Shown here piece after piece: positions 38,732 to 47,027 of a stretch of DNA of 64,000 nt. Each line of letters opens with the position of its first letter. Position 1 is the first letter of the stretch. The DNA is taken from contig NZ_FZNT01000013.1 in NCBI RefSeq assembly GCF_900188235.1, forward strand, positions 1 to 64,000. Reading direction: 5' to 3'. This DNA is from Lutibacter agarilyticus (lineage in GTDB: Bacteria > Bacteroidota > Bacteroidia > Flavobacteriales > Flavobacteriaceae). The notes under the pieces are model-generated. The model saw only the letters and a program-made list of their open reading frames with translations, did not search any database and had not been told where the DNA came from. The translations under genes were made by a program, and so were the position numbers.

Positions 38732-39580
38732 ATGAAATTAATTCGTTTCGGAGAGTCAGGTAATGAAAAACCAGGAGTTTTAATAAATGGTGAACGCAAA
38801 GATTTGTCTTCTGTATTCCAAGACTGGGATAGACAGTTTTTTCAAAATGATGGGTTGAAAATATTAAAGGAATATATTAAAAACCCTTCAGTATTTCCAA
38901 CGATAGATGATGCTGAACGTTGGGGAGCATGTGTTGCTCGTCCAGGTAAAGTAATTTGCATTGGTTTAAATTATTCAGACCATGCTGCCGAATCTGGAAT
39001 GGCAATTCCTGAAGAACCTATTATATTTCAAAAAGGATCAAATACTGTTGTTGGACCTTTTGATAATATTCTTATTCCACGAAATTCTGTGAAAACAGAT
39101 TGGGAAGTAGAATTAGGTGTAGTTATCAGTAAAGATGCTCGGTATTTGAATTCTGTAGAAGATGCTAAAGATTATATCGCGGGATATTGTACATCTCATG
39201 ACGTCTCTGAAAGAGCATTTCAGTTAGAAAGAGGTGGTCAATGGACTAAAGGGAAATCTTGTGATAATTTCAATCCATTAGGACCATATTTATCAACAAC
39301 AGATGAGGTTGCGAATGTTCAAAACTTAAAAATGTCTTTGTCAGTAAACGGTGTTCAAAAGCAGACTGGAAATACAAGTTTTATGATTTTTGATGTTTAT
39401 CATGTAATTCATCACTTATCTCAATTTATGACATTAGAAGCAGGAGATATTATCAATACAGGAACTCCTCCAGGTGTAGGTTTAGGTTTTGATCCACCTC
39501 AATATTTAAAAGAAGGAGATGTTGTTGAACTTGAAATCGAAGGTTTAGGAAGTCAAAAACAAAGCTGTATAAACGCTTAA
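38732..39580 (+). CDS. FAH-family 2,4-diketo-3-deoxy-aldonate hydrolase
   Basis: 282 residues of the fumarylacetoacetate hydrolase fold. The short N-terminal domain (about 1-70) is followed by the catalytic core with KVICIGLNYSDHAAE, PIIFQKGSNTVVGP, WEVELGVVIS (metal-binding acidic residues) and the late INTGTPPGVGLG motif. Close relatives are annotated as 2,4-diketo-3-deoxy-L-fuconate hydrolase or ureidoglycolate lyase. In this gene order it should cut the 2,4-diketo-3-deoxy acid into pyruvate and, for a 6-deoxyhexose, L-lactate. This links to the LutC-type gene at the left end of the window. Confidence 0.82.
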   Translation: MKLIRFGESGNEKPGVLINGERKDLSSVFQDWDRQFFQNDGLKILKEYIKNPSVFPTIDDAERWGACVARPGKVICIGLNYSDHAAESGMAIPEEPIIFQKGSNTVVGPFDNILIPRNSVKTDWEVELGVVISKDARYLNSVEDAKDYIAGYCTSHDVSERAFQLERGGQWTKGKSCDNFNPLGPYLSTTDEVANVQNLKMSLSVNGVQKQTGNTSFMIFDVYHVIHHLSQFMTLEAGDIINTGTPPGVGLGFDPPQYLKEGDVVELEIEGLGSQKQSCINA

Positions 39581-39655
39581 TCTTCATTCTATTTTACAAT
39601 CCTGATATAAAAATTATTTTAATGAAGTACTAATATAAAGCCAATTAAAAACAAT

Positions 39656-41074
39656 ATGGGAGCAACAATAAAGAATTCAAAGTATCTAATCAAATTGACA
39701 TTGGTAGCCACAATAGGAGGTATGTTGTTTGGGTATGATACGGCAGTAATATCAGGAACTGTGGGTTCTTTGGAAAATTTCTTTATTACACCCTTTGGTT
39801 TAGATGAAATGGGTGCTAATTCCCTTTTAGGGTTAGTAGTTTCCAGTGCATTGATTGGATGTGTTATAGGAGGATTTTCAGGAGGTCTTGTTGCTAAAAA
39901 ATTAGGGCGTAAAAATGGACTTATTCTTGCAGCATTACTATTTATAATTTCAGCGCTTGGTTCGTCTATGCCCGAAATGTTTATGAGACCAATAGGAGAA
40001 GGTGATCATACGTTTATTTATGTGTTTATTGTTTATAGAATTATTGGAGGTATGGGGGTTGGTTTAGCTTCAATGCTTTCGCCATTATACATCTCTGAGA
40101 TAGCGCCAGCAAAAATAAGAGGTAAGTTGGTGTCTATGAATCAATTCGCTATAGTTTTTGGTCTGTTAGCTGTTTATTTCGTGAATTATTTTATTGCCGA
40201 ACAAGGTGATGATTCTTGGCTTTATACTGTTGGATGGCGTTGGATGTTTGCTTCGGAAACCATACTCGCGGGATTATTTTTAATCATGTTGTTTTTTGTT
40301 CCTGATACGCCTAGATCATTGGTGTTAAAAGAAAAAAAAGAAGAGGCGCTTACTATTTTAACTAAACTAAATGGTGAAACAGAAGGAAAAAAAATACTGA
40401 TAGATATTCAAAATACAGTAGTTCACCATTCAGGGAAAATATTCTCTTTTGGCCCTAAAATTATTGTTATAGGAATATTGTTATCGGTTTTTCAACAATT
40501 TGTAGGTATTAATGGTGTGCTATATTATGCGCCAGAAATTTTTAAAAGCATGGGGTCAGCTACCGATGTTTCGCTAATGCAAACTATAGCTGTAGGAGCT
40601 ACGCTATTAATTTTTACAATGCTAACTATTCTAACTATCGAGAAGTTTGGAAGAAAACCGCTAATGGTTTATGGTGCTTTGGGTATGGCCATTTCAATGT
40701 TTGCACTTGGTACTACCTTTTATTTTGAAATAACAGGTATTACCGCAGTAGTATTAATGTTGCTTTATGTTGCATTCTTCGGATTTAGTTGGGGACCAGT
40801 TGTATGGGTATTATTATCTGAAATATTTCCGAATAAAATTAGAGGGAAGGTAATGGCAATAGCAGTTGCTGCTCAATGGGTTTCTAATTATTTGGTGTCA
40901 TGGACATTTCCTATGATGGATAAAAACACTTATTTGTTAGAAAAATTTCATCATGGTTTTGCTTATTGGATTTATGGGGTGATGTCACTATTAGCTATGT
41001 ACTTTGTTTGGAAGTATGTGCCCGAGACAAAAGGCAAGACATTGGAAGAAATGGAAGAATTATGGAAAAAATAG
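39656..41074 (+). CDS. MFS sugar/H+ symporter (XylE/sugar porter family)
   Basis: 472 residues with 12 predicted transmembrane segments. Family signatures are GGMLFGYDTAVISGT in TM1, KKLGRKNG between TM2 and TM3, SEIAPAKIRGKLVSMNQ, QQFVGINGVLYYAPEIF in TM7, the central loop PDTPRSL, and the terminal PETKGKTLEEMEELW. The insertion between TM3 and TM4 resembles that of XylE-type porters. It moves a monosaccharide from periplasm to cytosol; xylose is the usual substrate of close relatives, but co-transcription with the 6-deoxy-sugar pathway makes L-rhamnose equally plausible. It is the last gene of the catabolic block. Confidence 0.88.
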   Translation: MGATIKNSKYLIKLTLVATIGGMLFGYDTAVISGTVGSLENFFITPFGLDEMGANSLLGLVVSSALIGCVIGGFSGGLVAKKLGRKNGLILAALLFIISALGSSMPEMFMRPIGEGDHTFIYVFIVYRIIGGMGVGLASMLSPLYISEIAPAKIRGKLVSMNQFAIVFGLLAVYFVNYFIAEQGDDSWLYTVGWRWMFASETILAGLFLIMLFFVPDTPRSLVLKEKKEEALTILTKLNGETEGKKILIDIQNTVVHHSGKIFSFGPKIIVIGILLSVFQQFVGINGVLYYAPEIFKSMGSATDVSLMQTIAVGATLLIFTMLTILTIEKFGRKPLMVYGALGMAISMFALGTTFYFEITGITAVVLMLLYVAFFGFSWGPVVWVLLSEIFPNKIRGKVMAIAVAAQWVSNYLVSWTFPMMDKNTYLLEKFHHGFAYWIYGVMSLLAMYFVWKYVPETKGKTLEEMEELWKK

Positions 41075-41131
41075 CAATTGAAATAATTAAGATTAAAGAA
41101 GTACGAATTTACAATATCTAATTTTTCTGGT

Positions 41132-41145
41132 TAACACCAGTGTTA
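41132..41145. promoter_or_regulatory. Perfect 14-bp operator-like palindrome
   Basis: TAACAC-CA-GTGTTA is a perfect inverted repeat 41 bp upstream of the sulfatase-GH10 fusion gene. An overlapping CTGGT/ACCAG repeat (41127-41140) also exists. An 11-base part recurs inverted upstream of susC (29270-29280). It may be a transcription-factor site; which factor is unknown. Confidence 0.4.
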
Positions 41146-41186
41146 TAAAAATTTCAATCATTTAAAAACTTACAATAAAAATATTT

Positions 41187-43760
41187 ATGAAACAGTTCAT
41201 CACATTATTAACAATTCTTGTTTTTGCTTCAAATCTATTGGCGCAAAAAGTTGAGAATGCACAAAAACCTAATATCATTTTTATAGCAATAGATGATTTA
41301 AAACCTACTATAGGTGCATTTGGTGATACTTATGCTAAAACGCCAGCAATGGATGAATTGGCTAAGCGTTCTACAATTTTTACAAATAACCATACACAAC
41401 AAGCAGTTTGCGGACCGTCGAGAGCTAGTTTAATGACAGGTAAACGTCCAGATTATACTGGAGTGAAAGATTTAAAAACCAGAATGAGGGATGTAAACCC
41501 TAATATAGTAACGATACCACAATATTTTAGACAAAACGGTTATACGACTGTTGGTGTTGGTAAAATTTATGATCCTCGTTGTGTAGATAAAGAAACTTTA
41601 GATGCAGCATCTTGGAGTATTCCGTTTGTAAGAGAATGGCAATTATCGTATCCAGAAGAATTTGGGAGACCAGCTTTAGGATATTATCAAGAAAAGTCAA
41701 ATAAAAAAGTAATTGAGAAGCTTTATAAAGAAGCAAAAGATAAAGGTGTAAAAAATACGTATGTTTATGTAACGGATCGTTTTAAACCTCCTTTTGAAAA
41801 AAGTAATGTATCAGATAATGCTTATATGGACGCTGCTATTGCAAATAGAGCCATTGATTTAATGGATGATTTGAGTAAAGAAACAACTAAACCGTTTTTT
41901 CTTGCAATTGGTTTTAAACGACCACACTTACCTTTTGTAGCGCCAAAAAAATATTGGGATTTATATGACAGTATCAATGTACCAGTCGCTGCTTATCAAA
42001 AAATGTCTAAAAATAGTCCTAAGGTAGCTTATCACAATTCAAATGAAATGAGCGCGTATATTGCTCCTGGTATTGAATATGAACTTGATGAAAATCAACT
42101 TTTAAGAATGGATGAAGACTTCCAAAAAGAATTGATAAGAGGTTATTATGCTTGCACTAGTTTTGTTGATGCTCAAATAGGAAAAATAGTAGATGAGTTA
42201 AAAAACAAAGGTTTAGACAAAAACACCATTATAGTTGTTTGGGGAGATCACGGATGGCATTTAGGAGATCATAGCTTATGGAATAAACATTCAAATTTTG
42301 AGCAAGCTACCCGCTCTCCGCTAATAATATATTCTCCACATAGCAATAAATCCATAGAGGTGAATTCACCTACAGAGTTTGTTGACATTTTTCCAACACT
42401 TTGTGAATTGTCGGGTTTATCTGTGCCAACAAATTTAGATGGTGAAAGTTTGATTAAATCAATGAATAAGTCATCACATACCAGTAAAAAATATGCCGTA
42501 AGTCAATGGCCTAAAGGAGACGTTATGGGCTATAGTTTTAGAACTGATGATTACAGATATACCGTTTGGGTTAAGGGTAAAGAAAGTATGGATGCTATTA
42601 ATTCTAAAGATATAGTTGCTCAAGAATTATATGATTATGTAAAAGATCCTTTAGAAACTGTAAACCATTTTGGAGAAAAAAAATACAGAACTATTCAAGA
42701 TAAATTAATTGGTTATTCTGAGGGATATTTCACTTCAGAAAAAATAAAATTTAAGAAAAGTAATGAAAAGGGGCTAAAGGTTGGTGCAACACTTAATTAT
42801 CGTGAGTTAAATACTATTAAAGAGGAATTGTATTTAAAGGATTTTAAATATTTAACACCAGCCAATGCCGCCAAACAACAAGTAATTCATCCGACTCCCA
42901 AAGATTGGAATTGGAAACCTGTAGATGATTTTATTGCGTTTTCTAAAAAAAACAATCTAGAAGTTCGTTTACACGGACCTATAAGTCCGCAGGCATCAAA
43001 ATGGGCAAAAGAAGATCACCGAACTGCTGAAGAATTAGAGTTGAATATGACTGAGTTTGCAACCGCATTTGCAATGAAGTTTAATAATGAACCTATAGTA
43101 AAGTGGATGGATGTGGTAAACGAGACCATATTAGCAACAGGTAAATGGTTAGGAGATAAACCAGGAACAGATAGTTGGGAAAACCCATGGTTTAAAATGG
43201 GAGTAGATGAAAACGGATACCCACTTTTTATTCTGAAGGCTTTTGATATTGCTACAAAATATGCACCTAACATTAAATTGGTTTACAATCAAAATGGAGG
43301 TATGCAAACTGAATTGTGGGATAAGGTAAAAGAAACCGTTTTGTACCTGCGTTCAAAAGGATATCGTGTAGATGGTATTGGATGGCAAGCACATATACTT
43401 TTAAGTCCTACAACATTCGCATGGGTCGAAAATACTGATGAGGAGGCAAAAAAATTAGCTGATTTAATTGATTGGGCACACCAAAATGATTTAGAATTCC
43501 ATGTTACGGAACTAGATTATTTTGTTGAAGATTCAAATAATATTGATGCTGCTTATAAAAAACAAGCTGAGGTTTATCAAAAAATTGTAAATGTTTTAAA
43601 AGAAAAGTCAAAAACAGGGGGAGTAACATTAAATCTTTGGGATATGGGAGAACGATTTAAGAAAGACAAAGGGTATTTCCATTCTATTTATGATGCAGAG
43701 TTTAAACCGACCCCAGCCTATAAAACGATTATAGATGCTCTTGAATATCAAAATAAATAA
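41187..43760 (+). CDS. Bifunctional S1 sulfatase-GH10 xylanase fusion
   Basis: 857 residues in one unbroken frame. The signal peptide ends near LLAQ (20). Residues about 27-515 are an iduronate-2-sulfatase-like S1 sulfatase: metal ligands D36-D37, formylglycine C75 in CGPSR, WGDHGWHLGDHSLWNKHSNF. A short lysine-rich linker (about 516-528) leads to a full GH10 domain from G529 to the end, with acid/base E646 (VVNETI) and nucleophile E775 (VTELDY). The GH10 half is highly similar to the separate GH10 encoded 22 nt downstream, and the sulfatase half to the triplet at 18582-23501. Both active sites look intact, so one polypeptide can desulfate and cut the same chain. There is no lipobox, so it is probably periplasmic. 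Confidence 0.92.
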   Translation: MKQFITLLTILVFASNLLAQKVENAQKPNIIFIAIDDLKPTIGAFGDTYAKTPAMDELAKRSTIFTNNHTQQAVCGPSRASLMTGKRPDYTGVKDLKTRMRDVNPNIVTIPQYFRQNGYTTVGVGKIYDPRCVDKETLDAASWSIPFVREWQLSYPEEFGRPALGYYQEKSNKKVIEKLYKEAKDKGVKNTYVYVTDRFKPPFEKSNVSDNAYMDAAIANRAIDLMDDLSKETTKPFFLAIGFKRPHLPFVAPKKYWDLYDSINVPVAAYQKMSKNSPKVAYHNSNEMSAYIAPGIEYELDENQLLRMDEDFQKELIRGYYACTSFVDAQIGKIVDELKNKGLDKNTIIVVWGDHGWHLGDHSLWNKHSNFEQATRSPLIIYSPHSNKSIEVNSPTEFVDIFPTLCELSGLSVPTNLDGESLIKSMNKSSHTSKKYAVSQWPKGDVMGYSFRTDDYRYTVWVKGKESMDAINSKDIVAQELYDYVKDPLETVNHFGEKKYRTIQDKLIGYSEGYFTSEKIKFKKSNEKGLKVGATLNYRELNTIKEELYLKDFKYLTPANAAKQQVIHPTPKDWNWKPVDDFIAFSKKNNLEVRLHGPISPQASKWAKEDHRTAEELELNMTEFATAFAMKFNNEPIVKWMDVVNETILATGKWLGDKPGTDSWENPWFKMGVDENGYPLFILKAFDIATKYAPNIKLVYNQNGGMQTELWDKVKETVLYLRSKGYRVDGIGWQAHILLSPTTFAWVENTDEEAKKLADLIDWAHQNDLEFHVTELDYFVEDSNNIDAAYKKQAEVYQKIVNVLKEKSKTGGVTLNLWDMGERFKKDKGYFHSIYDAEFKPTPAYKTIIDALEYQNK

Positions 43761-43781
43761 AACATTTTCAAACAATAAAAT

Positions 43782-44897
43782 ATGAAAGTTAAATTATTAT
43801 ATACATCGACAATAGCATTATCGTTATCGTTATTCGTTTTGTGTGGAAATTCTAAAGATAATTCATCAATAAAAGAAGAAAATCCACCAATTATAAATAA
43901 AGAGAATTTTATTATTGGGGCTACATTAAACCATAGAGAGTTAAAGACGATCAAGGAGGAATTGTTTTTAAAGGATTTTAAATACTTAACACCAGCCAAT
44001 GCTGCAAAGCAAGAAATAATTCATCCTACTCCCAATGTTTGGAATTGGAAATGGGTTGATGATTTTATTGACTTTTCTAAAAAACACGATTTACAACTTC
44101 GTTTACACGGGCCAATAAGTCCACAATCTTCAAAATGGGCAAAAGAAGATCATAGAACCGCTGAAGAATTAGATCAAAATATGACCGAATTCTTAACGGC
44201 TTTTGCAATGAGATTTAACAATGAGCCTACAGTAAAATGGATGGATGTTGTGAATGAAACTATTATTGAAAAAACGGGTAAATGGTTAGGTGACAAACCA
44301 GGAGTGGATGCTTGGGAAAATCCATGGTTTAAAATGGGTGTTGATGAAAATGGTTACCCACTTTTTATTTTAAAAGCTTTTGAAATTGCGACAGAACATG
44401 CTCCAAATATTAAATTGGTTTACAACCTGCAAGGTGGTATGCAAGCTCCAATGTGGAATAAACTAAAAGAAACTGTTTTATACCTACGTTCAAAAGGTTC
44501 CCGTGTTGATGGAATAGGTTGGCAAGCTCATATAATGTTCAATAACAACAGTAGTGGATTTGTGGTAAATATGGAAGAAGAGGCAAAGAAATTAGCAGAT
44601 TTAATTGATTGGGCACATCAAAATGATTTAGAATTCCATGTTACTGAACTGGATTATTTTGTAAAGGACTCAAATAATCTAGATGCAGCATATAAGAAAC
44701 AAGCTGAGGTGTATCAAAAAATAGTTGATATTTTAATCGAAAAGTCGAAAAATGGAGTAGTTACCTTAAATCTTTGGGATATGGGAGAGCGATTCAAAAA
44801 AGATAAAGGGTACTTCTATTCGATTTATGATTCAAAATTTGAACCTACTCCAGCATATAAAACTATTATAAATGCTCTTGAATATCAAAATAAATAA
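43782..44897 (+). CDS. GH10 endo-xylanase (tandem copy)
   Basis: 371 residues. The N-terminal signal (about 1-22) contains LFVLCGN, a poor lipobox-like site, so it may be a lipoprotein or a simple secreted protein. The GH10 barrel spans about 45-371 with acid/base E159 (VVNETI) and nucleophile E289 (VTELDY). Compared with the GH10 half of the fusion gene, most codons are the same over the last 200 residues, which points to a recent duplication. The expected activity is endo-cleavage of beta-xylan, probably a sulfated or mixed-linkage algal type. Confidence 0.92.
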   Translation: MKVKLLYTSTIALSLSLFVLCGNSKDNSSIKEENPPIINKENFIIGATLNHRELKTIKEELFLKDFKYLTPANAAKQEIIHPTPNVWNWKWVDDFIDFSKKHDLQLRLHGPISPQSSKWAKEDHRTAEELDQNMTEFLTAFAMRFNNEPTVKWMDVVNETIIEKTGKWLGDKPGVDAWENPWFKMGVDENGYPLFILKAFEIATEHAPNIKLVYNLQGGMQAPMWNKLKETVLYLRSKGSRVDGIGWQAHIMFNNNSSGFVVNMEEEAKKLADLIDWAHQNDLEFHVTELDYFVKDSNNLDAAYKKQAEVYQKIVDILIEKSKNGVVTLNLWDMGERFKKDKGYFYSIYDSKFEPTPAYKTIINALEYQNK

Positions 44898-44918
44898 AAC
44901 ATTTTAAAATAACTAAAT

Positions 44919-46055
44919 ATGAAATTTAAATTATTATCTATATCGACAGTAGTATTATTGTTATTGGTTTCTTGTGGTGATTCTAATGATGATACACAGG
45001 TAGAAGAACAAGAAACAGAAGCACCATTCGTGGTGAAAAAAGAAAATTTGATTGTTGGTTCTACACTAAATCTACGTCAGTTAAATACACCAGTAGAGAA
45101 ATTATATTTAGATGATGGTTTTAAATATTTAACACCAGCCAATGCAGCAAAACAACAAATTGTAAAACGAGATAATAAAGAATCTAGTTGGGATTGGAGT
45201 TGGATAGATGCCCATATTGCATTCGCAAAAAAACATAATTTAGAGATTCGTGTGCACGGACCAATAAGCCCTCAAGTATCTGAATGGACAAGAGAAGATA
45301 TTCGTACAGCTGAAGAGTTAGAAAAAAATATGACCGATTTTTTAATAGCATCTTGTAAAAAGTATAATGTAGAGCCTACAATTAAATGGATGGATGTAGT
45401 AAATGAAACTATAACTACAACTGGCGAATACAATCCGAACAAACCAGGAACGGATGCTTGGGAAGTTCCTTTTTATAAAATGGGGCTAGATCAGAATGGT
45501 TATCCAAATTACATTTTAAAAGCATTTCAATTGGCTACAGAGCACGCTCCAAATATAAAATTAGTTTACAATCAAAATGGAGGGTTACAAGATGCTTTGT
45601 GGGATAAATTGAAGAAAACCGTTTTGTATATTCGCTCAAAAGGGCATCGTGTAGATGGTATTGGGTGGCAGGGTCATATCAATTATTTTAATAAAAATGT
45701 AAATGGAATTTTAGTAGATCCTGAGGAAACAGTACAAAAATTAAGTGATTTAATTGATTGGGCACATGCTAATAATTTAGAATTTCATATTACAGAAATA
45801 GATTATCAAGTAAGGGATAATAAAAATTTTATACTAGAAGTTAATCGTCAAGCTTTAGCTTATAAAAGGATAGTTGAGGTTTTGGAAAGTAAAACAGCAA
45901 CAGGAGTGGTAACCTTAAATCTTTGGGATATGACAGATAGATTACACCCAGATAAAGGAACTTTTATTTCTATTTATGATGAAAACTTAAAGCCAAGACC
46001 TTCTCATAAAGTTATTAAAGCTGCATTTGATAATTCAAAACACAGTAATAAATAA
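44919..46055 (+). CDS. GH10 endo-xylanase, lipoprotein (tandem copy)
   Basis: 378 residues. Lipobox LVSC near residue 19 followed by an acidic GDSNDDTQVEEQETE tail gives surface-lipoprotein character. GH10 occupies about 45-375 with acid/base E163 (VVNETI) and nucleophile E293 (ITEIDY). It is more diverged from the previous two copies, with a KRDNKESSWDWSW insertion early in the barrel. It probably acts at the outer membrane on the polymer, while the other copies process oligosaccharides. Remnants of at least one or two further GH10 copies follow it. Confidence 0.92.
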   Translation: MKFKLLSISTVVLLLLVSCGDSNDDTQVEEQETEAPFVVKKENLIVGSTLNLRQLNTPVEKLYLDDGFKYLTPANAAKQQIVKRDNKESSWDWSWIDAHIAFAKKHNLEIRVHGPISPQVSEWTREDIRTAEELEKNMTDFLIASCKKYNVEPTIKWMDVVNETITTTGEYNPNKPGTDAWEVPFYKMGLDQNGYPNYILKAFQLATEHAPNIKLVYNQNGGLQDALWDKLKKTVLYIRSKGHRVDGIGWQGHINYFNKNVNGILVDPEETVQKLSDLIDWAHANNLEFHITEIDYQVRDNKNFILEVNRQALAYKRIVEVLESKTATGVVTLNLWDMTDRLHPDKGTFISIYDENLKPRPSHKVIKAAFDNSKHSNK

Positions 46056-46060
46056 GAAAC

Positions 46061-46364
46061 AGGAACATTAATTTATTAGCCTCAAGCAATGGTCTAGAGT
46101 TTCAAGTAACGGAATTAGATTATAAGGTCGATGATAAACTAAGTATAGATGAGAATTATGAGAAACAAACTAGAGCTTATAACAGTATATCTCATACTTT
46201 TCATTCTAAGGAATCTACAGGAGTTGTAAGCCTGAACATATGAGTAATTCTAGGAAGAAACACCTAATGGGAATGATTTTATTTCCCTGTATGGTGATAA
46301 TTCTGATCCTTTTCCAGCTTATGCCATTATTAAAAAAGTTTTGGGTGATAGTAAAAGAGAATAA
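46061..46364 (+). pseudogene. GH10 pseudogene fragment (C-terminal third)
   Basis: Immediately after the third GH10, a frame reads LASSNGLEFQVTELDY, matching the nucleophile region of GH10, then continues through a segment equivalent to the QA-x-x-Y-x-x-I and GVVSLN motifs before a TGA. After a frameshift near 46262 the end FISLYGDNSDPFPAYAIIKK follows to a TAA at 46362-46364. It lacks the first two thirds of the domain, so it cannot be active. Confidence 0.85.
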
Positions 46365-46911
46365 TTTAAGACCTGAACTCCATTAATAAAGGATAAGTAA
46401 TTGATTAGTTTTAGGATTTTCAGACTTTAATATAGGTTTTTTTGCGGAAAATTATAAGCATTTTTTCAACTGATGAAAAGTTGACGAATAATTGACGTGT
46501 ACAATCCTCAACTTGATACTTTTTTCGAGTTTTTTTCTCTTACTTACTATTATTTCTTCATGTAATGATCAAAGTGTTTCTTGGCTTTAATGCTACTTGT
46601 TGGTTTTTTGAAATGTTAAATAAAAAATAGCTGCGGCGATTTATTTTCAGTGAGTTATGTCTTTTTTGTTGAAGCTTTAAAGGGTGTTTTGGGTAAAAAA
46701 TCATTTAACCCTATACAAGAACCATAACACCCTTTGTTAATTAAGCTCTATCAGTAATATTGTAATATGTTATACTAAATCAGACTTAAGTTGATTCTAT
46801 AAGAAAGACCAAATTAATTTAATAATGCAGTTTTTTTAGTGAAAATAATAGAGGCTACTCCGATTAAATTAAATAGTTCTTCGATGATTCAAAATAAAAC
46901 AAAAATGAAAA
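46365..46911. other. Decayed DNA between GH10 remnants
   Basis: No intact gene. A frame at about 46513-46608 reads like a lipoprotein signal (FFLLLTIISSCNDQ then a stop), which could be the 5' end of the GH10 copy whose 3' end lies at 46912-47008. This link is inferred from order and the style of the signal only. Confidence 0.35.
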
Positions 46912-47008
46912 GAAACTTTTATAGCTATTTACGATATAGATGGTAAACACCTAAGTGTAAGTATATGAGGTTATTAAAGGCGCATTCAATAATTCAAAAC
47001 AACACAAG
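46912..47008 (+). pseudogene. Second GH10 C-terminal remnant
   Basis: The DNA aligns by eye with the last 32 codons of the GH10 gene ending at 46055: GAAACTTTTATAGCTATTTA corresponds to the GTFISIYDE segment, and ATTCAATAATTCAAAACAAC to the final FDNSKHSNK codons. At least one frameshift and a stop interrupt it. The GH3 start codon follows about 20 nt later. Confidence 0.7.
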
Positions 47009-47027
47009 AAATAATAAATATTTTTAA

